From: Saccharofermentans sp.
GTDB taxonomy: Bacteria; Bacillota; Clostridia; Saccharofermentanales; Saccharofermentanaceae
DNA length: 64,000 nt
Assembly (NCBI GenBank): GCA_016292135.1
Contig: JAEFAZ010000005.1
Coordinates: forward strand, 176,022-240,021
Direction of reading: 5' to 3'
Under the pieces are notes generated by a model. The model searched no databases, had not been told where the DNA came from, and saw only the letters and a list, made by a program, of their open reading frames with translations. The translations under genes and the position numbers were made by a program. This document shows, piece by piece, positions 42,759-51,731 of this stretch. Numbering within the stretch: the first letter of the stretch is position 1; every line of letters begins with the position of its first letter.

Positions 42759-42777
42759 GAAACTTCTTTAATCCCCG

Positions 42778-43119
42778 TCAGACCAGCTTATCCTTCAGGA
42801 CATAGAAGGCAGCCTGTGCCGCGAGCCTTACATCGGGATCGTTGTCTGCGAACGCGATCTTCTTAACGTATTCCTCGCAGTGCTTGGCGCCTATGTCTGC
42901 AGCGGAAGTTGCAGCGGCAGCTCTTACGGCGGGTTCCGGATCGCGCAGGAAGGGAATGAGCGCCATGCCGGACTCATAAGTCGGGATCTTGCCCAAGGCT
43001 ATCGCTACAAGGACTCTGACCTCAGGATCCTTGTCCGAAGAAAATTTAAGCAGAGCGTCGAGTTTACCCTTCGAAGCCAGCTTATCGATCTTGCCTTGTA
43101 ATGCATCTGCGCGTCCCAT
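42778..43119 (-). CDS. Small HEAT-repeat protein
   Basis: 113 aa from ATG 43119, seven bases after GGAGG; TTG at 43125 is an alternative. About three helical HEAT/PBS-lyase-like repeats: DPEVRVLVAIALGKI, DPEPAVRAAAATSAADIG and DPDVRLAAQAAFYVL. Such repeats form protein-binding solenoids. No partner is suggested by its neighbours. Confidence 0.85.
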   Translation of the reverse strand: MGRADALQGKIDKLASKGKLDALLKFSSDKDPEVRVLVAIALGKIPTYESGMALIPFLRDPEPAVRAAAATSAADIGAKHCEEYVKKIAFADNDPDVRLAAQAAFYVLKDKLV

Positions 43120-43157
43120 ATCCAAGCCTCCCCCCTGTGTATGTTTTGCTTATGAAT

Positions 43158-43187
43158 ATTTTAAACCACGAAAACAAAAAAAGTCAA
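43158..43187 (-). promoter_or_regulatory. Sigma-A promoter of the HEAT gene
   Basis: Minus strand TTGACT, 18-nt spacer, TAAAAT. Confidence 0.7.
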
Positions 43188-43215
43188 TTTGATTACAGAA
43201 CATTTGCTCCAAAAT

Positions 43216-43250
43216 CGAAAAAGGACCGCCGCATCATCTGCGGCAGCCCT
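43216..43250 (-). terminator. Rho-independent terminator of the lipoprotein gene
   Basis: Minus strand GCTGCCGCA-GATGA-TGCGGCGGTC followed by CTTTTTCG. Confidence 0.8.
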
Positions 43251-43269
43251 GGGATAAACACTTTATCCG

Positions 43270-44115
43270 TCAGTGAGCAACGGCAAAACTTACCGGCTGG
43301 TAACTGATCTCTATCACCTTGGACTGCATGCCCGTCTCGATGGCCGTAAAGTCCTCGTCGGAGATCATGAGTTCTTCGGATGCGGACTTATCCATCTCGC
43401 CTGTCTTGTTGTGGTAATGACCGATCTGCCAGGTCTGCTCGTCCTTGATGTCGGTGAAGTAATAATCGTCCCAGATGATCTCAGAAGCATCTTCCGAGAT
43501 CGAAAATCTTCCGAAGATATGAGTCGCGGCTCCGCCGGAACCTGATGTATAGAACTTGCCGTCAGACAGGATCGATACGCTGCTCCTGCCCCATCCTTCG
43601 ACCGTAAGGAAGGCCTTGCCGTCCTTGACAGTATAGATATCCAATATCTCGGGACCGCTGCCGATGATAAGCTCGGGAACGGAGTCTCCGGTCAGGTCCG
43701 TGATCTTGTATCCGACATGGTTAAGAGCTTCAGCTCCATAATATGAATAGAGTTCCATGATGCCTGTCATGCCCTCCGGTATATCATCACCGGGGCCCTT
43801 GGTGAGGATCTCATGCACGGCTTCGAGGATCCCGGAATATATATCTTCGTAGCCCGGAACAGACGATGTTGCGGAAGACTCGGGTCTTTCGGTCCCCGAG
43901 ATCGTGATATCGCTCTCTTTGCCCGAAGCTGAAGTTTCTTCCGTTTGGCTCACGGAGCTTTCTGTCTTTACCGTCGGTTCCTCCGTCGCAACTGAAGTCT
44001 CAGTGTCTGAAGTTACTGCGGTATCCTTTTCTTCCCTTACTACATTGCAGGCAGATATTCCCGAAAGGAACATACAGCACGCTATCACTGAAGTAACGAT
44101 CTTTGTATCTTTCAT
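43270..44115 (-). CDS. Lipoprotein of unknown function with Ser/Thr/Glu-rich linker
   Basis: 281 aa. Signal peptide ending in lipobox SGISAC, a Thr/Ser/Glu linker of about 60 residues, then a domain with YKITDLTGDSVPELIIGSG, an FG-GAP/calcium-loop-like motif common in clostridial lipoproteins, and strands IWDDYYFTDIKDEQTWQIGHY. Would be anchored to the outer face of the membrane after Lgt modification. Own promoter and terminator. No catalytic motif seen. Confidence 0.75.
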   Translation of the reverse strand: MKDTKIVTSVIACCMFLSGISACNVVREEKDTAVTSDTETSVATEEPTVKTESSVSQTEETSASGKESDITISGTERPESSATSSVPGYEDIYSGILEAVHEILTKGPGDDIPEGMTGIMELYSYYGAEALNHVGYKITDLTGDSVPELIIGSGPEILDIYTVKDGKAFLTVEGWGRSSVSILSDGKFYTSGSGGAATHIFGRFSISEDASEIIWDDYYFTDIKDEQTWQIGHYHNKTGEMDKSASEELMISDEDFTAIETGMQSKVIEISYQPVSFAVAH

Positions 44116-44143
44116 TACTGCCTCCTTTCCTGCGGACTTAAAG

Positions 44144-44171
44144 ATTATATACCCTTAAGATCTTTATTCAA
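44144..44171 (-). promoter_or_regulatory. Promoter of the lipoprotein gene
   Basis: Minus strand TTGAAT, 16-nt spacer, TATAAT; RBS AAAGGAGG follows. Confidence 0.75.
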
Positions 44172-44198
44172 CCTCGGAAAAGGAGCAGTAACATTCTT

Positions 44199-45551
44199 TT
44201 AATCTTCCTTTGAAAGTTCCCGGGCATATGAGAGGAGCGCATCCTTCTCGTTGGGAAGGTCTTCGTCTATGACCTTATCAAGGAGAAGGTTCAGGATCTC
44301 CCCTATCTTCCTGCCGGGTGCGAGCCCGAGTTCCCTAATGAGATCGTCTCCGGTTACTGCGAGTGACCTTAAGTCCAGGCAGGCATCCGTTGCGGCTATC
44401 TCACGCGCCGTCCTGAACGCCTCATCGACCAGGGCGAGCTCGCGGCTTCTTGCATATTCAGACTGGGCCATGATGTCGGCCTTCCTGATCTTAGCTATGC
44501 TGAAGAGCAGGTCGGGACCGAACTCCCCCAGGAGTCTGCGGCAGGCCTTGGGCGAAGATTCCAGCTGAAGGTCGTGGTATCTTACGAGCGCCAGTATCAT
44601 ATCCTTGTCTGCATTCGAAAACTTCATCCTGTCAACGACAGCAGATGCGAGCCTCACGCTCTCCTTGGCATGTCCGTAGAAGTGCCCGTGGCCTTCATCA
44701 TCGACCGTATAACAGAGGGGCTTGCCGATATCGTGCAGGAGCAGCGCCATCCTGACGGCATCGTCATCGCCTTCGTAAGATGCGACTGCATGCATTATGT
44801 GATCGTAGACATCAAAGCAGTGCCAGACCGAATTCTGCTCGAAGCCGATGCAGGGTTTAAGCTCGGGTATTATAACGCAAATGACTTCCTTATAAGATGT
44901 CAGGACGTCGAGCGCGTATCCGCCTTTGAGGAGCCTTAAGAACTCCGTGCGGACCCTCTCGGCTGCGATGTTATCCAGGAGGCCGCAGTTCTCCCTTATG
45001 GACCTGTCCGTAGATCCATCGATCTTAAATCCGAGAGAAGATGCGAACCTCAGCGCGCGTATTATCCTTAACGCGTCCTCATTGAATCTCTTATCAGGGT
45101 CTCCTACGGCTCTTATTATCCCCTTCCTGATGTCCTCCGCGCCTCCGAAGGGATCAGTTATCTTCCCGTCCTTATCACAGGCTATGGCGTTCATCGTGAA
45201 GTCGCGCCTTGCAAGGTCGCCTTCCAGGTCCCTTACGAACTCGACAGTCTCGGGGTGGCGGTTGTCCTTATATTCTCCGTCGATGCGGAAAGTCGTGACC
45301 TCATACATCTCTCCTGAAGCATCCGCGACGGTTAGAGTACCGTGTTTTATTCCGGTGTCATAGGTCTTAAACCCGCTCAATGCCTCCTTCATCTCAGAAG
45401 GAGTCGCGGATGTCGTTATGTCCCAGTCGTAGGGAGTCTTGCCCATAAGGCTGTCGCGCACGCAGCCTCCGACGGCATATGCCGCGTAGCCTGCTTCGTT
45501 TAATATCCCGAGTATCCGGAGCGCCCCGTCCGGTATCCTGATCAAGTCCAC
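44199..45551 (-). CDS. cca: CCA tRNA nucleotidyltransferase (poly(A) polymerase family, HD domain)
   Basis: 450 aa class II nucleotidyltransferase. AVGGCVRDSLMGKTPYDWDITTSATP carries the GG loop and the DxD metal ligands; RRDFTMNAIACDKDGKITDPFGGAEDI and RFNEDALRIIRALRFAS are the CCA/PAP signatures. The second half has an HD domain (LLLHDIGKPLCY). It repairs or adds 3' CCA; this window's tRNA encodes its CCA, so repair is the likely role, though poly(A)/CC-adding cannot be ruled out. GTG 45551 and TTG 45545 are both possible starts behind AAGG. Confidence 0.9.
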   Translation of the reverse strand: MDLIRIPDGALRILGILNEAGYAAYAVGGCVRDSLMGKTPYDWDITTSATPSEMKEALSGFKTYDTGIKHGTLTVADASGEMYEVTTFRIDGEYKDNRHPETVEFVRDLEGDLARRDFTMNAIACDKDGKITDPFGGAEDIRKGIIRAVGDPDKRFNEDALRIIRALRFASSLGFKIDGSTDRSIRENCGLLDNIAAERVRTEFLRLLKGGYALDVLTSYKEVICVIIPELKPCIGFEQNSVWHCFDVYDHIMHAVASYEGDDDAVRMALLLHDIGKPLCYTVDDEGHGHFYGHAKESVRLASAVVDRMKFSNADKDMILALVRYHDLQLESSPKACRRLLGEFGPDLLFSIAKIRKADIMAQSEYARSRELALVDEAFRTAREIAATDACLDLRSLAVTGDDLIRELGLAPGRKIGEILNLLLDKVIDEDLPNEKDALLSYARELSKED

Positions 45552-45558
45552 CCTTAAG

Positions 45559-46095
45559 TCACCTGAACCATTTGTCCGCCAGGGTCGGCTTCTTATAGCC
45601 CCAGTCTTCGGAGACGTTGCCTGCCGTCATGGTGAAGCCGTTCTTGGACAGCACCTTCTTGACGGGGATGTTTTCCGACATTGTGCTCGCGGTTATTATC
45701 TCTATATTGGTATGGCTGTGGAGGTAATCCACCATCAGCGCGACGACCCAGCCGGCAAGTCCCTTGCCCCAGCGTTCGTAAGACAGCCTTATGCCGATGC
45801 TGACCTTGCGCATCTTCTCCTTATAGCTGTAGAACTCGGCGAGGCCTGCGAACTTGCCGTCGTCGAAAACACCCAGTATCAGGGATTCCTTCTGCTCGAA
45901 AAGAGGGCCGTTGATATAATCTATCGCTTCCCCGGCGTCGGAAAACTTCCTCTCCGCAAGATAGGTCGGAAGATACTTATATATCCTGTCGTCTGCGGCA
46001 AAGGCCTGAAGATCCTTGGCATCAGAGGGCTTTAAGGGCCTTAATACCACTTCTCCCCTGCCGATCACCGGCATCTCATCGAAAAGCTTCATCAT
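45559..46095 (-). CDS. RimJ/RimL-type GNAT acetyltransferase
   Basis: 178 aa. N-terminal GEVVLRPLKPSDAKDLQAFAADDRIYKYLP and acetyl-CoA loop LSYERWGKGLAGWVVALMVDYL, then ASTMSENIPVKKVLSKNGFTMTAG, all as in RimJ/RimL-like N-acetyltransferases. ATG 46095 has GGAG eight bases upstream, better than GTG 46104. Substrate unknown. Ends 7 bp before cca. Confidence 0.88.
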   Translation of the reverse strand: MMKLFDEMPVIGRGEVVLRPLKPSDAKDLQAFAADDRIYKYLPTYLAERKFSDAGEAIDYINGPLFEQKESLILGVFDDGKFAGLAEFYSYKEKMRKVSIGIRLSYERWGKGLAGWVVALMVDYLHSHTNIEIITASTMSENIPVKKVLSKNGFTMTAGNVSEDWGYKKPTLADKWFR

Positions 46096-46164
46096 AAGGA
46101 GCACTCCTTCCCGAATTCATCTCTATTATATAACTTCAAACAGAAACTCGCCTGCCTGATCTTC

Positions 46165-46193
46165 TTGCCTGTTTATTTGGGGGAGCGTAAAAT
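46165..46193 (+). promoter_or_regulatory. Sigma-A promoter of the DUF4003-like gene
   Basis: TTGCCT, 17-nt spacer, TAAAAT. Confidence 0.7.
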
Positions 46194-46225
46194 AAACATC
46201 AGTTTGTGGAAAAGGAGATCAGACA

Positions 46226-47212
46226 ATGGAAAACAGGATCAAGGTTACAAAAGATATATATGCGGAGAACTTCAAGGTAGCCAAAAAGGCTTTCATCCTC
46301 AACACGAGCCTTGAGGCATCTGCATGCGCGGCAGCCTTCATAGGCAACCCCCGCCCCGTATCGGAAGAAGCTATGAAACAGGCCAAGAAGACCCTTGACG
46401 ACAACGCATCGGTCCTCTCATCCGTAAGGACCGGCAACTGCCGCCAGGTCATAGTCGCGACTCTCGCACAGTCATCCGATCCGGAATATGCGGTAAAGCA
46501 GATCAAGAAGATCCATAAGGGACTCGACCGCAAGTTCCTGGATTCATCCTACCTGGTGCTCGCCGCCACCATGATCTACCGCACCTGCCGCGAAGCCGAC
46601 TACGACAGATACATAGAAAGGACCCGTGAGATCTTTAAGCTCATCCGTAAGGACCACCCGCTCGCAACGGGTGCGGAAGACATCACGGCCTGCGTGATCA
46701 TGGCGCTTACCGATATCGACACTGAAGTCATCGCCCGCAATGCGGAGGAATCCTTCCAGGCTCTCAAGAATTATTTTTTCGGCAGCGACAAGATCCAGTA
46801 CATGGCCAACATGGCGGCAGTCTTCGGCGGTGATCCCGACGACAAGGCTAAAGTCATAAGGAATACTTATGAGATGCTCAAGTCAGAAGGCGTCCGCTTC
46901 GACAGCAACGCTTACGGCATAATCGCATCGGTCGGCCTTCTCGTAAAGCCCGAAGACCTTAAGGATGTAGTGAAAGCCATAAGGAAGACGAGCGATGAGA
47001 TGAAGTCCATCAAGGGCATGGGTGCCTGGGGCGCGGGCAAGAGGATCCGCAATATCCTGGCGAGTGCCATCGTGCTCGACGCCTACACCGGCGGCGATAA
47101 GAAATCGAGATCTGCCGTTATCAATTCGATCATCACGACCATCATCGCGATCGAGATCGCGGCGGTCGCCGCAGCGAGCTCAGCCGCAGCAAGCTCGGCC
47201 GCATCCTCCTGA
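46226..47212 (+). CDS. DUF4003-family protein
   Basis: 328 aa, cytosolic and mostly helical. The pattern of the family is seen in AKKTLDDNASVLSSVRTGN, SSYLVLAATMIYR, IFKLIRKDHPLATGAEDITACVIMAL and GVRFDSNAYGIIASVGLL. No catalytic motif. The C-terminal 25 residues are a hydrophobic, then Ala/Ser-only tail (AAVAAASSAAASSAASS), possibly a weak membrane tail. Own promoter; the next gene also has one. Confidence 0.8.
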   Translation: MENRIKVTKDIYAENFKVAKKAFILNTSLEASACAAAFIGNPRPVSEEAMKQAKKTLDDNASVLSSVRTGNCRQVIVATLAQSSDPEYAVKQIKKIHKGLDRKFLDSSYLVLAATMIYRTCREADYDRYIERTREIFKLIRKDHPLATGAEDITACVIMALTDIDTEVIARNAEESFQALKNYFFGSDKIQYMANMAAVFGGDPDDKAKVIRNTYEMLKSEGVRFDSNAYGIIASVGLLVKPEDLKDVVKAIRKTSDEMKSIKGMGAWGAGKRIRNILASAIVLDAYTGGDKKSRSAVINSIITTIIAIEIAAVAAASSAAASSAASS

Positions 47213-47217
47213 TGCAA

Positions 47218-47246
47218 TAGACATCAGCGTCAAATTCATATACAAT
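47218..47246 (+). promoter_or_regulatory. Sigma-A promoter of the zinc-ribbon/lipoprotein/AI-2E operon
   Basis: TAGACA, 17-nt spacer, TACAAT, both boxes 5 of 6, then GGAGG and ATG 47279. Confidence 0.75.
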
Positions 47247-47278
47247 ACTTTCGAAATAAAGACCTGACGGAGGTTTAC

Positions 47279-47680
47279 ATGGCTCTCAGATCCTATCAGT
47301 GCTCCAACTGTGGTGCGAACCTTAAAGTAGATACATTCAACATGTCTGCAGTATGCGAATACTGCGGCCAGCAGCTGACACTCGATACTGAGGAAGTAGC
47401 CGAGATCCTGGCTGAGCGCGAGAAGACCAAGCGCATGAAGACTGCCGAAGAAGAACAGACCAAGCGCGAGGAAGCCAAGCTCAAGCACGATACGGAACTC
47501 AAGAAGATAGAATCCGACGCATCGGAGTTCATGGAAGGCGCCCGCCGCGTGGGGCAGGGACTGGATACGGTCAAGAGCGGCCTCAACACTGTCAAGACCA
47601 TCGCAACCTACGCCCTCATCGGCGTAATACTGATATTCATAATCGTTGTGCTCATCGTCTTGTTGAAGCATTTTGGTTAA
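47279..47680 (+). CDS. Zinc-ribbon protein with coiled coil and C-terminal membrane anchor
   Basis: 133 aa. N-terminal zinc ribbon YQCSNCGANLK / AVCEYCGQQL (two CxxC pairs), a charged helical middle (about 45-85), and a single C-terminal TM helix (YALIGVILIFIIVVLIVLL). Tail-anchored topology with the ribbon in the cytosol is likely. First gene of an operon with the lipoprotein and transporter. Function unknown. Confidence 0.75.
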   Translation: MALRSYQCSNCGANLKVDTFNMSAVCEYCGQQLTLDTEEVAEILAEREKTKRMKTAEEEQTKREEAKLKHDTELKKIESDASEFMEGARRVGQGLDTVKSGLNTVKTIATYALIGVILIFIIVVLIVLLKHFG

Positions 47681-47694
47681 GAGGTAAGAATGAG

Positions 47695-48042
47695 ATGAAA
47701 AAGAACATAAAACTGATCCTTATATTCTCAGTGATCGCGGCCTTCGCATTCGCTTCTTCCGGATGCTTTACGACCATGGCCATATTCGCAAGGACGGCCG
47801 AAGCCGCTAACGAATCATCTTCTACTTTCGAATTCAGCTACGGCAACAGCGACTGGAAAGATCCTTTCGACACGGACGATGACCGTCCCGATTACGACTT
47901 AAGCGATCCGGACGACTTCGAGGACGCCATCGAAAGCTTCATGAGCGAATTCAGCAGCGCTCTCGAAGACGATTACAACAACAATAAAGATGACGACGAA
48001 GACGACAGCGACGACTTCAGGACAGATGCGGGGAGATCTTAA
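47695..48042 (+). CDS. Small acidic lipoprotein
   Basis: 115 aa. Lipoprotein signal with lipobox ASSGC (Cys about residue 23), then a mature part very rich in Asp, Glu and Ser, ending NNNKDDDEDDSDDF. No fold recognised. Sits 14 bp after the zinc-ribbon gene and 2 bp before the transporter, so it is likely functionally tied to them. The acidic stretch could bind calcium or basic peptides. Confidence 0.7.
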   Translation: MKKNIKLILIFSVIAAFAFASSGCFTTMAIFARTAEAANESSSTFEFSYGNSDWKDPFDTDDDRPDYDLSDPDDFEDAIESFMSEFSSALEDDYNNNKDDDEDDSDDFRTDAGRS

Positions 48043-48044
48043 GA

Positions 48045-49211
48045 ATGGAAAAGATGCGTAAGACTGACAAGATCAGATGGGGTGGGCTTACATTAAGCCT
48101 GTGTATCGCCGTCGCATTCTACTATTTCCTTACGCACATGAACAACTTCAGCACGGCAGTCTCCTGGTTCATGGGCCTGTTCAGCGCCATCCTGATCGGT
48201 GCCGTAATAGCATATATCGTAAACCCTCTGGCAATGCTCTTCGACAAGCACTTCCCTGCCAAGTGGAAGGAAAACAGGAGATGGATCCTGTCATCCGTTC
48301 TCGCACTGGTATTAGTCCTCATCATCGTGATCGGACTTGTAGCTTTATTCATCCCTTACTTCTACGACAACGTCAAGGAATTCGCAGTCAGGCTCAACAC
48401 CTACAAGCGCCAGCTGATCGAGCTCGTATCCACGCTGCAGCTCGACGACGATTTCAAGGCAACGACGATCTCCTTCATCGACACGCAGATCGACGTCAAC
48501 GGCCAGATCAGCTCTTATCTGACGAGCAACTTCTCCAACATCGTCGTGATGTCGACGACGATCGGCCGCAGGGTATTGAACGTGCTCATCGGCATCATCT
48601 TCGCTTTCTACTTCCTTATCGGCAAGAAGAAGATCATATCGATCCTTGCAACATTCACCAAGCTCGTAACACCCGACAAGTACCACGCTCACATGAACAG
48701 CATCTGGCACCAGTTCAACTCGATCTTCTCCAGATACATCGTTTTCACGCTCTTAGAGTCCCTGACCGTAGGCATCCTCAACGCCGGCTTCATGCTGATC
48801 ACCGGTACACCTTATGTCGTTCTCATCTCAGTAGTAGTCGGGATCACTAACTTAGCGCCTACGTTCGGACCTATCTTCGGCGGCGCTTTCGGCGCTCTGC
48901 TGCTCTTGCTGGCAGAACCCAACCGCGTGATCCCTTTCATAGTCTTTACGCTGATAATCCAGCTGATAGACGGATATATCGTAAAGCCCAAGCTCTACGG
49001 CGAGGCTTTGAACGTCCCTTCCTTCCTCGTGCTCACCTTCCTCGTTGTAGGCGGCAAGCTCTGGGGCTTCTTCGGACTCCTCCTCGCGATCCCTCTCGCA
49101 GCCCTGCTGTCCTATATCTATAACAACATAATCATTCCCTGGCTCCGTTCCCGAAAAGATTCAGGCAAGGTCATCGCCACGGTCTCAAGAGACAGCAAAA
49201 AGAGCAAGTAA
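48045..49211 (+). CDS. AI-2E/PerM-family membrane transporter
   Basis: 388 aa, about eight TM helices. Family motifs: LIGAVIAYIVNPLAMLFDK near the start, IGIIFAFYFLIGKKKI, GITNLAPTFGPIFGGAFGALLLLL and GYIVKPKLYGEALNVPSFLVLTFLVVGGKLWGFFGLLLAIPLAAL. Members export AI-2 or act as ion/proton antiporters; substrate here is unknown. Last gene of the operon; it ends 9 bp from the convergent copA with no visible terminator between. Confidence 0.9.
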   Translation: MEKMRKTDKIRWGGLTLSLCIAVAFYYFLTHMNNFSTAVSWFMGLFSAILIGAVIAYIVNPLAMLFDKHFPAKWKENRRWILSSVLALVLVLIIVIGLVALFIPYFYDNVKEFAVRLNTYKRQLIELVSTLQLDDDFKATTISFIDTQIDVNGQISSYLTSNFSNIVVMSTTIGRRVLNVLIGIIFAFYFLIGKKKIISILATFTKLVTPDKYHAHMNSIWHQFNSIFSRYIVFTLLESLTVGILNAGFMLITGTPYVVLISVVVGITNLAPTFGPIFGGAFGALLLLLAEPNRVIPFIVFTLIIQLIDGYIVKPKLYGEALNVPSFLVLTFLVVGGKLWGFFGLLLAIPLAALLSYIYNNIIIPWLRSRKDSGKVIATVSRDSKKSK

Positions 49212-49220
49212 AAAGCTTTC

Positions 49221-49436
49221 TCAGATATCCCTGATCCCCTTGACAACGTAACCTTCGCTGGTCACGGCAGCAGTCAGCATGTCATCAGTTACGGCAGGAG
49301 TCACGCTCACCTGAGCCGTAGCGGAGTCCAAGTCAACCACGACATCGCTCGTTCCTTCCACAGCTTCCAGAGCCTGTCTTACGTGTCTTACGCAGTTCTG
49401 GCACATCATGCCTTCAACAGATAATTCCTTACGCAT
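49221..49436 (-). other. CopZ-like domain of copA with internal translation start
   Basis: An in-frame ATG at 49436 is preceded by a full AAGGAGG (49445-49451) at eight bases. Initiation here would yield a 71-aa copper chaperone with MMCQNC, the normal length of CopZ. Either a fusion that kept the old RBS or a real second product. Only the RBS and length are seen; use of the site is inference. Confidence 0.6.
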
Positions 49437-51725
49437 AATTCCGTCCTCCTTGGAGTCTTTTATTTCTTCACCGGATACAAGATCAGCGGAAATTTCAGTG
49501 CCGCTTTCAAACTTGCGCAGGCGCAGAGCATTCGTAACGACGAAGAGCGAACTTAAGCTCATGGCAAGAGCCGCGAGCATGGGATTGAGCTTAAGTCCCA
49601 AAGCGTTATATAAACAGCCCGCTGCGACCGGGATGCAGATCATGTTATAGAAGAATGCCCAGAAGAGATTCTGCTTTATGTTGCGCATCACCGCACGGGA
49701 CAATCTTACAGCAGCAGGAAGAGCCTTCAGGTCTCCTCTCATCAGGACAACATCCGATGTCTCCATCGCGATGTCGGTGCCCGAACCTATGGCGATGCCT
49801 ATGTCGGCCGAAGCCAAAGCCGGTGCGTCGTTGATGCCGTCGCCGGTCATCACGACCGTCCTGCCCGAAGACTTAAGATCCCTTATGACCTTCTCCTTAT
49901 CCTGAGGCAATACTTCAGCGATAACTTCATCGATCCCTGCGGCCTTAGCGGCAACTGCTGCAGCCTGTTTATTGTCGCCCGTGAGCAGCACTATCTTTAA
50001 GCCGAGTTTTTTAAGATCAGAGACTGCGGACGCCGATGTCTCCCTCAGTTCATCCCTTATGCTGAGCACACCGCAGAGCTTGCTGTCCCTGATGACATAT
50101 ATCGCGGCAGCGCCACCCGCAAGGATCTCTTTCTCATAGGATGATATCTCATCCTTAAGCGAAGGGAATGTACCCGTAATCCTTGAATTGGCGGCATAAC
50201 ACCTGACGCCGTCTATCACGCCTTCGATGCCGGTACCTGCAGTCTGTACAAAGTCAGAAACAGATAAAGCGGCTATCCCCATCGACTCCGCTTTAGCCGC
50301 AACGGCACGGGCAAGGGGGTGTTCGGATAAGACTTCGAGCGAGTAAGCTGTCCTTATCAGATCTTCTTCAGTCACGCCTTCAGCACAGGCAACACCGATC
50401 ACTTCCGGCTTGCCGTAAGTCAGGGTACCTGTCTTATCGAGAACTATCGTATCCGCCGAATGCATAACTTCCAGAGCCTCTGCGGATTTGAAGAGGACAC
50501 CTTTCTGCGCGCCCCTCCCTGTTCCGCTCATTATCGCGGTGGGTGTTGCAAGACCCAATGCGCAGGGGCAGGATACGACCAGCACGGATACTGCGAATGT
50601 TAAAGCCGCCTCGAAAGACGCTCCGGATATAAGCCAGGCAACAAGGGTTACCAGGGCGATCAATATAACGGCGGGAACAAAGATCCCTGCAACCTTATCC
50701 GCAGTCTTGGCTACGGGTGCCTTTGAGCTTGTCGCATCGTCAACGAGCTTGATGATCCTCGCTATGACAGTCCCTTCCCCGACCTTGGTCGCCTGCATCC
50801 TGACATATCCGCCAGTAAGTGTTGTCGCGCCGATAACCGTGTCACCTGTTTCTTTCGCGGCGGGAACGGATTCGCCTGTTACGGCCGACTCGTCGACCGC
50901 GCATCTGCCCGAGACGACGACACCGTCAACGGGTACTGTCTGACCGCTCTTGACTTCAAGGATATCCCCTTCTTTGACATCGTCGGCTGATATCTCGGTC
51001 ACGCTGCCGTCCGGCAGCACCTTCACCGCGGTCTTGGGCTTAAGGTCCATCAGTTTATTTATCGCTTCACTTGTCTTTTTCTTCGCACGGCTCTCGAGGA
51101 ACTTGCCCAAAGTGATGAGAGTCAATATTGTGCCCGCGCCCTCGAAATATATCTCGTGCATATAGTGCATCGAGGACATGTCGCCCGAAAAGCGTCCGGT
51201 CACAAATCTCACATATGCATAGAGGCTGAAGAGGACAGATGCCGTCGCGCCGAGCGCAACGAGCGTATCCATGTTGGGACCGCCCTTAAAGAGCGCCTTA
51301 AAGCCCCCGCTGAAGAACTTGAAATTGACTATGATGATCGGCAGGACCAGAAGGATCTCGGCCAGTATCAGATATATGGCAGCCTTATCCCTTATCTCTT
51401 CCGGAAGGAACATCTGCCCCATCGCGATGATCATGAGCGGGATATCGAAAGCGACAGACAATATCAGTCTTTTCTTTATGCTGTCAGTCCCGTTTTCCGG
51501 GATACTGATATTCCCGCTCTTGGCTGCCCCGTAACCCGCATTGATAACCGCGCCGATGATGACATCATCAGACGCGGTATCAGGATCAAATTCCACGGTC
51601 ATGCTGTTCTTTAGGAGATTGACCGTGCAAGAAGACACGCCGTCAACCTTCGAAACGCTGTTCTCGACTCTGGCCGCACAGGCGGCGCAGCTCATTCCCG
51701 TGATATCATATTTTTCTTCTCTCAT
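49221..51725 (-). CDS. copA: Copper-translocating P1B-type ATPase with N- and C-terminal HMA domains
   Basis: 834 aa from ATG 51725. Exports Cu(I) using ATP. N-terminal HMA with GMSCAACA (Cys13, Cys16), eight TM helices, TGES, the CPC ion site SCPCALGLATP, phosphorylation motif DKTGTLT, SEHPLARA (HP motif), and GDGINDAPALASAD. Residues 764-834 are a second HMA, SVEGMMCQNCVRHVRQAL, at the far C-terminus, where CopA normally has none. This terminal part is the size of a free CopZ chaperone and has its own Shine-Dalgarno. A longer frame to 51761 crosses the promoter. Confidence 0.93.
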   Translation of the reverse strand: MREEKYDITGMSCAACAARVENSVSKVDGVSSCTVNLLKNSMTVEFDPDTASDDVIIGAVINAGYGAAKSGNISIPENGTDSIKKRLILSVAFDIPLMIIAMGQMFLPEEIRDKAAIYLILAEILLVLPIIIVNFKFFSGGFKALFKGGPNMDTLVALGATASVLFSLYAYVRFVTGRFSGDMSSMHYMHEIYFEGAGTILTLITLGKFLESRAKKKTSEAINKLMDLKPKTAVKVLPDGSVTEISADDVKEGDILEVKSGQTVPVDGVVVSGRCAVDESAVTGESVPAAKETGDTVIGATTLTGGYVRMQATKVGEGTVIARIIKLVDDATSSKAPVAKTADKVAGIFVPAVILIALVTLVAWLISGASFEAALTFAVSVLVVSCPCALGLATPTAIMSGTGRGAQKGVLFKSAEALEVMHSADTIVLDKTGTLTYGKPEVIGVACAEGVTEEDLIRTAYSLEVLSEHPLARAVAAKAESMGIAALSVSDFVQTAGTGIEGVIDGVRCYAANSRITGTFPSLKDEISSYEKEILAGGAAAIYVIRDSKLCGVLSIRDELRETSASAVSDLKKLGLKIVLLTGDNKQAAAVAAKAAGIDEVIAEVLPQDKEKVIRDLKSSGRTVVMTGDGINDAPALASADIGIAIGSGTDIAMETSDVVLMRGDLKALPAAVRLSRAVMRNIKQNLFWAFFYNMICIPVAAGCLYNALGLKLNPMLAALAMSLSSLFVVTNALRLRKFESGTEISADLVSGEEIKDSKEDGIMRKELSVEGMMCQNCVRHVRQALEAVEGTSDVVVDLDSATAQVSVTPAVTDDMLTAAVTSEGYVVKGIRDI

Positions 51726-51731
51726 GAGTCC

